A program made the position numbers and the translations under genes. From assembly GCF_021134715.1 (NCBI RefSeq), contig NC_060026.1:62001-126000 (forward strand): a stretch of 64,000 bases of DNA, given 5' to 3'. Shown here piece after piece: positions 40,320-52,539 of this stretch (within the stretch, counting starts at the first letter, position 1; every line of letters starts with the position of its first letter). This stretch comes from Daphnia pulex. Its lineage: Eukaryota > Arthropoda > Branchiopoda > Diplostraca > Daphniidae. Below the pieces are notes generated by a model that worked only from the letters and a program-made list of their open reading frames with translations, did no database searches and was not told the origin of the DNA.

Positions 40320-40660
40320 CTTGGCAACTTACATGTACATCAGCAAACAACCCAGTCGCATTACGATGAGTCTGTATCTGCAGTTCCCATTCCAGGGTGT
40401 TGACATCTTCGAAAGTTTGTGGTTCAGTATCTACTAAAAAGACACATATAAAAACAGATGGAACATGAATTAAATAACAATCTAATATTATTAAGTATTC
40501 ACTTTCACCTTGATAAAATTCTTTCACAGTGGGGTGACGACAAGTTGGGCAATGAACCATCTCCTGCTATCTCTCACATTACCAGACTAATGACTGTAAT
40601 CAACAACAAAGCCATACTAAAAAAAAGAGAAAGACTTGCAACATAACGTGAAAGAACAGA
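40320..40660 (-). repeat. Spacer repeat with exon-like sequence, copy 1
   Basis: The minus strand reads CPTCRHPTVKEFYQGE and, after a gap, TEPQTFEDVNTLEWELQIQT. Diverged versions with stops lie at 47240-47520 and 52650-52930. It looks like a fragment of an older gene or element carried along with each unit duplication. I do not know the family. Confidence 0.45.
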
Positions 40661-40767
40661 AGCAAAATATTTCTTTGCCAGGGACTTGAATTTTTCACTC
40701 AAAACCGGTTATAGTCAGAGACACAAATGAACACGATGTGAGTCATGTGACACTTATCGCCATTAAA

Positions 40768-40840
40768 GGAGGATAGGGTTCCACTGAGGAAAGGCGGCCA
40801 TCTTGGATTCATTTCCTTACCCTGCCTCTTAGTCCGAAAA
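40768..40840. promoter_or_regulatory. Conserved spacer module (one per array unit)
   Basis: Contains aaggcggccatnntggat followed by atttccttaccctgcct. Versions sit at 35070-35145, 47761-47841, 53230-53316 and 60190-60245, always between one gene's promoter and the next gene's 3' end. It includes an AAGATGGCGGC-type core like YY1/Pho-family sites. A regulatory role is inference. Confidence 0.35.
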
Positions 40841-41417
40841 GAAGCGCGGCTGATTTGAACTCTGTTCAATTAGTTCAAAGACTTCAAAACAGATATTAAA
40901 AAAAAATCGCTGACATGGAAATTGAAAAGTATATATTTGTTGTTTTAGCTTTCGGACATGGCACAATGGGGAGATGGCACAGATCCAAGAGATGTGTCAA
41001 ATTAAATCAGCAGACGAATAATATGTTGCTGGTAATTAGTTGATTACTTGCTAGGACTGATGTTACCACAGCCAGGTGAACAAATACACACACTTGTAGA
41101 GTAATAACTGGTATTAAATTGGTGGGGTTGAGTCAGTCAATCAGAGGAGAAAATTAACGGATCAAAATTAACAAAGCAAATTGCAAATTGCATAGCATAT
41201 CACCCGCTGTCAAATCTTTGAAGGGTTATTTCGCTGTTGCTAAATGAATTTTCAAAAAAGGGATGCCGGAAATGCATGTATCGAAATTCACACATTTATG
41301 AGACTCATTGATAGACATCAAATAAAAGCCGATTTGACAAGAAAGAAAAAGAATAAAGTCATTAATGCAGTAAGTTAATCACAGCAAATACACAGGATTG
41401 CTGTCGATGTCCTTTAT

Positions 41418-41750
41418 TCATTTCAAGTGCAAATCGATCCATTTCTTGAAAGCTGACGCTTTGGTTTCAATACCAGGGAGGGAACCAGCACAGCATTCTA
41501 TAATATGTCAAATGATAAAACAAATAAAGCCAATCGCGTTAGACAATTAAAACAAATTGAACAAGTTACCGAGTCTAATGCAGCACATTCTCAGTTGAAT
41601 TTAAATCTCCACTATACTTCAAAAAAGAAATGACTGCCGATGGCTTTGCGTTGTACCGGGCAGCGGCAGCTAGCTCTCAGCAAAGTGACTACTACTCAGG
41701 AAGAAAAAGGCAATTGAAAAGCCATTTGACATGCACACCACCTGGCTTGA
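41418..41750 (-). pseudogene. Collapsed CLIP-protease relic (last exon, exon-7 edge, signal exon)
   Basis: At 41418-41500 an open last exon reads ECCAGSLPGIETKASAFKKW then IDLHLK and a stop, close to the last exon of copy F (ECGSLPGIKTKVSAFRKWID). An exon-7 donor-like edge lies near 41570. At about 41640-41740 the DNA matches the signal-peptide exon of copy F (shared ttgaaaagccatttgacat). Everything between is deleted, so this is a CLIP-type protease gene shrunk to its two ends. The last-exon frame is still open. Confidence 0.65.
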
Positions 41751-41869
41751 TCAAGAAAAGTTAAAGTTTTAATTGTAAAGAATTGCTGGCTGAGCTTTTC
41801 AATTCATTTGAAAATCCTCTGAACAATTCGAGATTGAGAACCTGCTAAAACACTGACAATTAGTTATAC

Positions 41870-42250
41870 AAACACATGCCATATCTTCTATAATAGTATA
41901 CAATTGTTTCACTTGACAACGTTTTGAATCAGACAAGTCCTTCAATCAAAATTACGTGGAATGAAGAGCCGACTTTCTTTCATGCTGCATCTTGTTGAAA
42001 TTCATTAGCAATTTTAGTCTTATTTCATTAGTTCGCTGTTTGTTTAGGTTAGCGACTAACTCGCACTTGAGCATTTGCATTGATAACTATTCGAGCGACA
42101 AACTTTGGAGCAAGTCGTTCAACAGGATGAATTTACCAGCAGTGTGTCACCCCTCGACTTTTCACCTGCTGGTACAACTCCTCAAAAGATGGAACTCCAA
42201 CTGTGGAGAGAAAAGTGTTTTTCTTATTGATCAATTGCAATTGCGAATGA
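41870..42250. repeat. Inverted duplication, right arm
   Basis: Reverse complement of 35560-35945, with modest divergence. The protein-like words shared by the two (LATNSHLSICIDNYSS) come from this DNA match and do not indicate a gene. Confidence 0.7.
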
Positions 42251-42602
42251 AATAAGCGGCCGATCTCTTTTGCTCTTTGTACATCCGAGTAAATGCTATC
42301 GAAAAGAGCCAATTAAAAGAAGCACGACATGACAAAAGTGGCTCACAAATCCCTTGTGAATGGAACTGTGTATAAAGTAAGGGAGGCTGGGTAACAAAAA
42401 ACTGGAAACAACATCCATCAATGGGTTCCTCTTTCCAGGGGCACTGCTGATTAAAGAATGATCAAATTAATCAACAAGGAATTGAAATAATTAAGGCGAA
42501 TCAGCCAAAACCAAATTGAAAAGTACAAGAAAAAAATTGGAATTTCATAATCGCGTCACATCATGTGGGTTCGTCTTCGTTATCTTCGTGCTGGTTCACT
42601 TT

Positions 42603-44284
42603 CTAATTCGTGCTGTACGTATCAATCCACGCCTTGAACGCCGACACTCTGGTTTGGAGGCTAGTTACATCGCAACCCTCTGTCAAAACACAATTGGTTT
42701 GATTCGATGTCAAAGTTCCTTTGTTTAATGTTCGCAAAAATTAAACATCCTATTGAAAAACTTACTTTTGATGAAGCTGTTGATTCCGATTTGAGTCCAA
42801 ATACCCGGCGACGATAGGATGACTACTGGACCGCCGACGTCTTCCTATAATCGAGAAACATTTTAGTTTTAGCAAGTGGGAAAACGAACTTGACCATTGA
42901 GAGAGTAACTTACAGGGCATAAGTTTTTGTTAGCATCAGACTTAATGCAGATATTAGCGTCGGTAACATATTTGCCAAAATTTGTGTCCGCCTTGCAGTC
43001 GGAGTTGGGCAAAATCGAAACCGTGCCTTGGCTCAGCTCATTGAATGGAGCTTCTGAGGCTGATTAAATAAATAATATGCATTAAATATTGTAACCGATA
43101 ATTATCAGTTGACGATCTTTCAATACAAGGTGTTGCCCATCCGAAAATCACAGCCGATTGGTCAGCGTATTCGTCGATTTCTGTACTGGCAGGCGGCAGA
43201 CAAACAGTTCCAACAGTCCTGGAAAGAACTACAGGTGCGTCCAGTGTTATGATGGCGATGTCATTGGCCTAACCCAAATAAAAATCAACCAATCAAATGT
43301 AAAAAAAAAACAAAAACAATCCCGTTCAATTGCTACAACTTACATGGGTGAAGGCATTGAATTTGCTGTGAAGGACAACTTTGCTGATCCTTCTCGTCAT
43401 TTGGACGTCGGCTATCGACGTCTCCTTATTACTTGTCATCCCAGCCGCTACGGTCACGCCAGACATCTCATACAGAGACATTCTGCACATGCAAGAAAAA
43501 GGAGAGGAAACAAATGACTTTAACAAATTATTAGAAATGGATATTTGAAATCGTATTTATACTTTTCCAAGCAACTGGCGGCCAATAGAACTTTCGAATC
43601 AGAAATCAAAGTCCCGCTACAAAAATCGTCAAAATTTATGCCTCCATCGAGCACTTTGTATTTTCTCAGGGTTACCTGTAATTAAATAGTATTATAATTT
43701 ATCGCCATTAACGCGATTCAAGTTGGAAATCAATCAACTCACCAAGAACGGCCAGGCATTCGCCTTGGCTACGGTCGTGTCTAGGCCGATGACTCTTTGG
43801 CCAATGAATGATTGTTTGGGTAAGGCGATCGGTCCTTTGCCGCACTGTGTTGTTGCGGTTGTTGTTGCCGCTACTGCTTGCTTGCTGAACCAGGCATCTT
43901 CAAATGCAATCGGACTAGGATGTCCGAATGAATAGGACCATCCACTGGGGTCCTGCTGCTGCTGGCGATACGCCATTGGGTGAAGATTGAAGGATGGCAA
44001 CGGGACGAATCCAGGATTGACAATTTGGCCGGACAACGACTTGCCGTGATAAGATGGAGCGTATCCTACACCGGCAACTGAAATCAACAGATTCAGTTAG
44101 TACATTCATCAATAAAAAAGAGAAATACATTTGTAATACAATCGATGACGACGGCATCTTTTGTACGAGAGACGCGAGGATGAAAGGAGAAACTGGACGC
44201 CGGACTGCAGCAGCAGCTCAACAGAGTAGTCACGATCGCCAATAATACGACGGTCGATAAACCTTTTCGATTGCCCAGCAACAT
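42603..44284 (-). CDS. Serine protease homologue, array copy C (inactive)
   Basis: Closest to copy B. The start at 44284 gives MLLGNRKGLSTVVLLAIVTT, then LLSCCCSPASSF. The pro-region VAGVGYAPSYHGKSLSGQ leads to a short Ala/Thr segment and QCGKGPIALPKQS, with the domain start at QRVIGLDTTVAKANAWPFLV. His57 is Ser (LLAASCLEK). The active-site loop reads CPEDVGGPVVILSS, so Ser195 is Val and Gly193 is Glu. The usual GWG motif is GWA. The end reads AFKAWIDTYSTN. All joins I checked keep frame. Two paralogues carry different residues at position 195, and both are hydrophobic. Confidence 0.86.
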
Positions 44285-44499
44285 TCTCCTAAATCAAATT
44301 TGTATCTTGAAACATTCAACCATTTTTCAACATTCAAACATGTTGTACGTCGGTCTTAACATTAAATGGATAACATAATAAAAATAATAACAAACCCAAA
44401 ACTACAAACTAGGGGAGGTCAACCAAAAGTTATACAACATTTAATTGGAGTTAAGTGTGCAAGCTCAATACATCATTTAATTTTTAAAAAATTACATTA

Positions 44500-44645
44500 T
44501 TACCTTGATTCTTGCAGAGGGTTGTGTGGTGTTTCAACTTGGACGACAGTTGTGATTCACTTTCGAGCTGGACTTGCCTTTTTATTAGGCGACTGGGGAC
44601 GCTCAACTGGCCAAGAGTCGCAACAAGCCCCGCCCTAATTGTTCA
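44500..44645 (-). promoter_or_regulatory. 5'UTR exon and core promoter of copy C
   Basis: Matches the block before copies A and B (taccttgattcttgcaga and the tcgagctgg stretch on the plus strand). The TATA-like part is weaker here: TTAGGGCGGGGC in place of AATAAAGGGGCGG. Confidence 0.4.
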
Positions 44646-45474
44646 TATAAACTGCGTTGAATTGAGCCAGCACCGCCCAGCACCTTTGAAAGAAAAAGAT
44701 TCCAGGAGGATCGACACCAAGGGAATTCCCCCCGTTCATTTCTATTCAAATCTCTTTTGTCAACTCCCATTTGATGCGTCTGGTGGCGGCTTTTGGCTCC
44801 AGACATGCAGTCGACCTTCAAGCTTATTCATCGCGAGCGAAATGCAAATCAACTTGTTGGCCTTGCTCCTCTCAATTCGGAGTATACAGAGTCATCGTGG
44901 GAGGAGGGATCATCAATTGAAGGTCGGCTCCACAATTTTGGCCATCACTATTTACAAAGTGTCATGTCGGGCTTCATCCACCTTTCACTTGCTCATGAGT
45001 GCAGGCAGATCCTTCCCACGGCTGACATCTCACAATCGATTCGTCGTTGGCGAAGGGTCCCGAGCGTGACATCAGTAATAATTCCTATTCAAATTAAAAT
45101 TGGATTAGTCAAATGAGCTGATTGATTCAAACGTTGGATAAGCGTAATAAGAACCAACCCGTTTTTACTTATTTTTTCATTCATTACTTAACATATGGAA
45201 AACGAAATACCTGTTTGAAAATAATAAAATATCACGGTTATGTCATCGCAGGCGATCAGAATTTTGACAACATCTCCACGGATTAATAATCAGTTTCCCA
45301 TTACATTGTGCCTAAACTGAATATTACAGGAAAAATAAATTAAATGTACGCTCATTTACAAATTTCACTTTTCTGGTGCATTCGAATGGAACAATTTCTT
45401 ATTTTTTCCCCCCTTATTTTTTAGTAATTTGTTATTCCAATTTAACTTTAATCACTTATGGCTGATGCTGCGGC

Positions 45475-45710
45475 CAATTGTCGGTGTAGACTTTGCGACA
45501 AGTGCCGCAAACTCGTTTGCAATTGGCATTATTGCCCTGAAATTTGCTCGTTTTCAATTTAAAAAATAAAAAAAAAAAAGTGGTTGTCACGTAGGATGTT
45601 TTGTTATGGAGCGCATGAGACGACGTTCGAGAGCAACAACATTTGAAGGTGAGCCAGTTGCGCTCCTGAAGTGTACCGGTCAAATTGGCAGAGTTTACGA
45701 ACGATAAGAT
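45475..45710. repeat. Spacer repeat family, copy 2
   Basis: Shares tgtcggtgtagactt, cgtttgcaattgg, gagcgcatgagacgacgttc and gaaggtgagccagttgcgct with 38870-39120. It is followed at 46020-46300 by a third, more diverged copy. Confidence 0.6.
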
Positions 45711-46019
45711 TGGGACGGTGTCCAGTCTGATTTAAACATTTGACAATTTTTAGCTGACTGGAATATGCAAATATCCAGTGATTGAATTCTATACACCAAA
45801 CATGGATTGCTTGTCGACATCACTTACTTTTTCTAAGGAGCGGTAGAAAAACAATATCTGCGAGGAAACGAGTTGATGTAGACTCGAAACCGGTTCCAAA
45901 GACACAACTCCAATAGCCTGTCAAATGTAATCAAGAATTTAGTATAAATCATTCAAGTAAGTTAAATGAATTTCTGAAAATCTATTACCCTATGAGGAAT
46001 CTTTGTTCAAGCAACCACT

Positions 46020-46300
46020 TGAATCACTTATGGCTGATGATGACACTTCGTGGGCATATGTCGCTCGGTGTTGGCGAAAAGTGTCAACAAATAACACGTT
46101 TGCAATTGGAATTATTTCCCTAGCTCGTTTTCAATTTTAAAAAAAGGAATAGTTCTCACTAAGGATATTTGCCCAATTAAGGAGCACATGAGACGACGTT
46201 CGAGAGCAAAATGACATTTGAAGTTGAGCCGAGTTATGCCCTCCGCCAGTGCAGAATAACTGGTCAATTGGCAGAGTTTGGGTGATAAGATCGGAACGGT
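46020..46300. repeat. Spacer repeat family, copy 3
   Basis: Shares gagcacatgagacgacgttc and the ggtcaattggcagagtttgg stretch with the other copies; it contains small deletions. Confidence 0.55.
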
Positions 46301-46594
46301 GCCAAGTCTGATCAAACGTTTAGCAATTTTTAGAATATGCAAATATACAGTGTTGAAATAACAAGTTTGGACTGCTTGTCGACATTACGTACCTGTTGCT
46401 GTGGTGCGGAAAAACAAACAAATCTGAGAAAGAGACAATGAGTTGATGTGTACTCGAAACATGTTCCAAAAACAACTCCAATAGCCTGTAATCTGTATTA
46501 AATAATCAAGTAAAACATATTACAAAGCGAAGATTAACGTTATTACCTATTCGCATTGCCCCAAAATTCTTCCGCTGATTGAGATTAGAGATGG

Positions 46595-46740
46595 CGACAT
46601 AAGACTAATAGGATGTCCGCATGAATAGGTTCGCCTATTTTTAAAACGTTAGCTGCTGCTGCTGCACATTTCAGGATATTAATTGATGATGGAATCCAAA
46701 TGGTTGGTGACCCCATCAACTGAATTCAAACAATAAATAC
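46595..46740 (-). pseudogene. Relic of a protease-homologue pro-region exon
   Basis: The words actaataggatgtccgcatg and aataggttcgcc, followed by a gctgctgctgctg run and an exon edge before gaattcaaacaataaa, match the exon-2 region of copies B-E (ggactaggatgtccgaatga, ctgctgctgctggcg). The frame is lost and no neighbouring protease exons are found. Confidence 0.5.
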
Positions 46741-47129
46741 ATAAAACAGTCAATGTGAATACAATATAAGAGGAAAATAATTTTAAAGCTACCAACCAAT
46801 GATGATGGAATGCGAAACAAAACGCCGAGCTGCTTTGTTAAAACATGCATTTGCAAACATTTTGTTTTGTTGAAACATGAATATAAGCAACAAAGTAAAT
46901 AACTGGGAAGAGTTCCATAACCTACGATTTGTTATAGCTGGGTGAGTGCATATAGTGTAACGCGTGTTGATGACTCCACTGCAACTGCTCTTTTGAAACG
47001 ACTCGTCGGACCGTCCTTCGTTTCCATCGTGGGGTTGAAGTTGTTGATGAAGAAAAAAGAAATTATTTCGATTTAAATAAGTGCAATCTCAATACGTACA
47101 TACAAGGCAACGAGTCCTCAGTCGCTTCT

Positions 47130-47660
47130 TCTAGTCCGTGTTATTGCATTGTGACTTGTTGCTCTCGTATCGTGGGAACGTGAAACAAGTTAGACTTCAG
47201 CATTCTAAATTTGGTAGACTCAACAAGAAACTTGGCAACTTCATACAGTGAAACTACTCGCTTTATGATGAGTCTGTGTAGGGTTGCAGTACTGGTTTCT
47301 ATTCCATGCAGGGTGTTGACATGTGGAAAGTTTGTGGTTCGGTATAAACTAAAGAGACGTACAAACAGGTGAAACACAAATTAAATGACAATGTAAAATA
47401 TTATGAAGTATTCACATTCACCTTGATTGCATTCCTTCACCACAAACTACGAAATGTCTTCACAGTGGATGGCGACAAGTTGGCCAATGAACTAGCCTAC
47501 CTCTCACCTACAATAAATAGCCATATGTAACTAAAAAATAATAGAAAGAACTGCAACATAATGGAAACGACAAAGCAAAATCTTTACTTGAAAAACAAGA
47601 GTTGGATCTCAAAACCACAGTTCATCTGCTGTGTAACCACAATCCTGGAGGAAATGCAAT
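47130..47660. repeat. Duplicated spacer segment, copy 1 of 2
   Basis: Near-identical to 52540-53050, including the stretch ttcaccttgattgcattcct and about 200 bp around it. It includes the diverged version of the exon-like repeat at 40320-40660. No intact gene. Confidence 0.7.
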
Positions 47661-48557
47661 TGACATATTAAACAACACAGGAACACGAACGACCATCCAC
47701 AGTTATTTACGACACAGAGAAACTGATATCGAGATTCGAGAAGACGAGAAATGAAACGTTCCCGCCATTTTAGAAAGATGGACGTTTCGCAGTGGAAAGG
47801 CGGCCATAATGGATTTATTTACTTACCCTGCCTCCTAGTCTTACCAGCTGATTCGAATCTGTTGCCACGATTGAAAATGTCCAACAAGTGACGTTTCGGT
47901 TTGGTAAAAAAAAAGTCGACGGTTGGACGAATACCACCACTCAACACCCATTTCATGGGCTATAGCCAATAATTCAATCTTCAGAATACCGCTGAAAATA
48001 CATGTGTTTCAGTATATAATGTTTCAGCCCGATGAATAATTTGAGATGAAGAATTTGATGAATAGAAAATGATGAATTGAAAAGCTTTCCACGTCGTTTT
48101 GCAATTCCGGTTAATGTTTATTGAAATACAACAAGGGCTGTGCTCTATGCCGTAGTCCTTAGAAGTCTTGAGTGGCAGATTGGAAAAACACGTGTTGGCA
48201 ACTTGGTATACAAAACAAGATATTGAACGTAGGTAAGAGAACGCTGGATAACTATTCTAAAATTTTAAGTATGATTGATTTCTTGTTCTAGAGGGCGGGA
48301 ACCGCACTGCTCCGAGTTATTATTTGCTTGGGCTAATCTGGGGCTACTGTTTATTCAGAATTTTACTAAAATGCTGTTTTAAAAAATGTTGAGTTCTAAA
48401 ATGCAGTACCGCAAATTAAATAACATAGCATGATGCTATTAAACCAGACAGCTGAAACCAAATTGAGAGAAATTAAAATTAATAATTAGAGTTTGAATTT
48501 CATAATATCGTTCCGTTTCATATGTTGGTCGTCATAGATTTTCTTGGTGGTCCATTT

Positions 48558-50522
48558 TTATTTCTTGTACAGATCAATCCACGCCCTGAACGCCGACACT
48601 CTGGTTTGGAGGCTATTACTATCGCAATCACCTGTCAAAACACAATGGTTTGATTTATTTAGATGATGCTCGCAAAACCAAATGTCTTATTCAAATCATT
48701 ACTTTTGATGAAGCTGTTGATTCCGATTTGAGTCCAAATTCCCGGCGACGAAAGGACGAGAACTGGACCGCCAATGTCACCCTGCAATTGAGAGAGACAT
48801 TTTACTTTTAGCACGGAGGAAAACGGACTTGATTGTTGAGAGGGAAACTTACAGAGCATAAGTATTTTTCATCCTCAGATGTAATACAGATATTGGCGTC
48901 CGTCACATATTTGCCAAAATTCGCATCGGCCTTGCAATCGGAGTTGGACAAAATCGAAACCGTGGCCTGGCTCAGTGTATCCATAGGAAATTGTGTGTCT
49001 GATTGAACAAAAAATATCCATTTCACATCATAACCAAAAATTGATAATCAGTTGATGATTTTTCGTTACCGTCTGTTGCCCATCCCACAATAACAGCGGA
49101 TTGATCGACGTATTGGTCGACTTCTTCATTGGCCGGTGCCAGACAAACAGGACCAACAGTCCTGGATAAAACCACTGGCACGTCCAGTGTAATGATGGCA
49201 ATGTCATTGGCCTAACCCAAATAAAAATCAAGCTATCAAAACTATCAAGAATACTTTCCGTTTTAATGTGGCAACTTACATAGGTGATGGCATTGTATTG
49301 GCTGTGAAGGACAACTTTGCTGATCCTCCTCGTCATTTGCACGTCGGTTACGAACGACGCACCATGACTGGTTATCCCAACCAATACGGTGACGGCTGAC
49401 ATCTCAAGCAGAGACATTCTGTACAAGACAAAAAAGCAGGGGAACTTGAGCGAATTATAAATGGGCATATGATAATTCTATTTATACTTTTCCAAGCAAC
49501 TGGCCGCCGAGAGAACTTTCGTGTCAGAAATCAAAGTCCCGCTACACAATTCGACATAATTAGCGACGAAAAATGGGAACTGTGTAGGGGTATCACTATA
49601 TTTTCTCAGGTTTACCTGTAATCAAATTGCATTATAATTTAACAGCGTTCAACACGATTCATTTATTTTTAAATCAATCAATCAACTCACCAAGAACGGC
49701 CAGGCATTCGCCTTGGCTACGGTCGTGTCTGTTCCGACGACTCTTCCACCAGTCAATTGGGATAAGGCGGTCGGCCCTTTGCCGCACTGGATGACTGGCG
49801 CAGGCGTTGTTGTTGTTGTTGTTGTTGTCGTCGTCTTCGTTGTTGTTGGTCTTGTTGTCGTCGTTGCTGTTGCCGCTCCTCCTTGTCTAGCGGACGGGAC
49901 ATCTTCAAGTGCAATCGGACTAGGATGTCCGAATGAATAGGACCATCCACTGGGGTCCTGCTGCTGCTGGCGATACGCCATTGGGTGGGAATTGAACGAT
50001 GGCAACGGGACGAATCCTGGATTGACAATTTGGCCGGACATCGACTTGTCGTAAGAGGCATATCCCACACCGGCAACTGAAATCAAAAACCATTCGACGG
50101 AAACTGATTCAGCCAGTATCCATATTTAAAAAATGGGAAATTCATTTTGACACATACAATCGATGATGATGGCGTCGTCTGTGCGAGAGACGCGGGGAAG
50201 GAAGACACTAGCGAGAGGATTGAAGCAGCTCAGCAGAGTCACGACCGCGAACAAGACGAAAGTAGAGAAACCTTTTTGATTGCCCAACGTCCTCCTATAA
50301 TTTTCGTAGGCAAATTAGAGTCACTTTTAAAACAAACGGATGTGGTTTGTCGGTCTTAACAATGAATTAAAGAAGAAAAAATGTTATACAAAAAAGCGCA
50401 AACAAAAGGAGTACAACAATTTATATTTAATTGGAGTCAAGTGTGCAAGCTGAATATCTTATTAAACCGTAAATTTCTTATTATTAATACCTTGATTCAA
50501 GCTGAGGGTTGTGATGTTTCAT
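48558..50522 (-). CDS. Serine protease homologue, array copy D (inactive, shifted start)
   Basis: Body as in the sister genes: the pro-region VAGVGYASYDKSMSGQIVNP, a Thr tract (about 49805-49875), CGKGPTALSQLTGGRV, His57 as Ser (LSAASCLEK), Asp102 region NDIAIITLDVPVV, Ser195 as Ile (GDIGGPVLVLSS), and the end AFRAWIDLYKK. The usual start codon in the signal exon is ACG here (50288-50290) and no other ATG lies in that exon. An ATG at 50520-50522, in the otherwise non-coding first exon, reads MKHHNPQLESR and splices in frame to RTLGNQKGFSTFVLFAVVTL. I take that as the start. It puts about 12 polar residues before the signal peptide, which may still work. Otherwise the gene is losing expression. 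Confidence 0.72.
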
Positions 50523-50639
50523 CTTGGACGACACTTGCGGTTCACTTTCGAGCCGAGCTTTATTCGCACAAAACTATTGAAACAAATTTTAGCAAAGGTA
50601 AACATTTAATTCAATCTGAAATTTGTCGGTACCGTGATG

Positions 50640-50760
50640 CTTGCTAACGATTATGACGTTCCAACTTGGACGAAGCTTGTGATTGCCTTTCGAGCTGAGC
50701 TTCCTTTTTTATTGCCGGATTGAAGGCGTTCAAGGTCAACAAGTGCCGCCCTTTATGTGT
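50640..50760 (-). promoter_or_regulatory. Second promoter-like block upstream of copy D
   Basis: A second version of the first-exon block (ccaacttggacgaagcttgt, ttcgagctgagcttcc) with CATAAAGGGCGGCAC near 50740. The block is thus duplicated in tandem upstream of copy D (50487-50600 and here). Confidence 0.4.
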
Positions 50761-51364
50761 GTGTGCATGGAGTTGAATCCAGCCATCGCCCTTTGAAACA
50801 GACGGAAAAAAAGACGAGACGACACGAAATCAGCAAATGAAATCTCAAAGTTGATTCTCGTTCACACGACACCAAGACCCTCGGTACTCCTCCTGTCTTT
50901 TCACGTCCGAGTGGCGGATTTTGGCTCTCTCTAGTCTGTCAACCTTCACCGTGAGCGAAATTCTAATCAACTTGTTGACCTTCATCCTCTCCATTCGGAG
51001 TGATGGTGGAGAATCACTTTGTTCTTATTCAACTCGTCGTTTGGTCCAAGTAAAATTCCCCGTGTCTTCAATTGTAATCAGTTGCTGAAAGTCGCACTTT
51101 TCCCTGGCTATTAGCGATCATCTGCTTTAACATGTAAAGTGAAAATAAAAATAGGAGGGCACACCATAAATAAAAAAATGGGATCTTCATCTTGACAGCA
51201 TCTCCGTGGATTGACAATCAGTATCCTTGAACCGAATAATTGAGGAAAAATAACGCTTATTTTCAATGATTATTTGGCTTAGACTGTACCAAAATTTCTT
51301 ATTATTCACCTTCTGTTATTGTTATTTTCTTTGCAACAACTTGAATTACTTAGGGTTGATAGCA

Positions 51365-51620
51365 CTTTGGTCAAATGTCGGTGTAGACTTGGCGACAAGT
51401 GTCAACAAACACGTTTGCCATCGGAAAATTTCCCTAAAAATTGCTCACTTTTCAACTGAAAAAAAAAAAAAAAATTAATAAATAAAAATAGTTCTTACGT
51501 TGGATATTTGCCCAATGGAGGAGCGCATGAGACAACGTTCAGCAATAGAGCAACAACATTTGAAGGTGAGCCAGTTGTGCTCAAGTGCAGAGCAAATGGG
51601 AGTTTGGGCGATAAGATCGG
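51365..51620. repeat. Spacer repeat family, copy 4
   Basis: Shares tgtcggtgtagacttggcga, gagcgcatgagacaacgttc and gaaggtgagccagttg with the copies at 38870 and 45475. Confidence 0.6.
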
Positions 51621-52539
51621 AACGGTGCTGATTAAAAATTCGACAATATATTTAACCGACTAGAATATGCAAATATCCAGTCATCGAATTCTTTCCACCA
51701 AGTATGGATCGGTTGACGACATCACGTACCTGTTGCTGGGTTAGCGGAAAGGGAAAAAAAGACAACCAGGATAGAATTAGAAGACAATGGGTTGTGTGAC
51801 ATGCTAAAAACAGGTTTCAGAAACAACTTCAACATATCCTGTAATAATCTTTATCCTGCCACTAATCATTAGAACATTAAACTATGACGTACTGCCTTCA
51901 CCTACAAAGTTTGAAAGTCGATACGTGCTGGTCTTTTAGTGCGGCGATACCTAATTCGTCACTAAGATTGCAGTAATGGTAAAATGACGGCGAGTCGGCC
52001 TGAAAAATTGAAACATCATTTGCGTTATGGGGTGTTGTAAGGTTCCAAATCGAGGAAAACAACTCAAAGTTACATTGTCTCTCAGTTGCATGAGACAATG
52101 CACCAACCAAATGATGTTACTAAACATTACACAAAGGCGCGTGTACAACATTTAAACTTCAATTTAGAAATTGCTCTCGGAATATTTGTGTCAGCCGGGC
52201 AACGCGATATAACTAACGTTTAAAGTTGTTACGTTCATGAATAAAAGCAACAAAGTAAATAACCACAAAAAAGAACTATAACTTAGGAAGTGTTGTATAG
52301 AGTCTGTGTGATTGATGTACAGTGAAACGCGTGTTGATATGACTCCAAGCTGCAACTTCCCTTTTGAACCGACTTGTCAAACCGCTTTTTCGTTTTCATC
52401 ATGGGTTTGAAGTTATGAAGCCACCGCTGATTGAAAATGAAATTATTTCGCAATACACTGATAAGTGCCCATTGTTGCAAATATTTAAATAAGTTCAATC
52501 TCAATACGTACATGCAAGGCAACGAGTCCTAGGTCGGTT

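Noticed and set aside
35548-42255. A conserved gene suggested by the shared peptide LATNSHLSICIDNYSS
   Set aside because: The similarity follows from the inverted DNA duplication; the two frames end differently and have no start, splice or family evidence.
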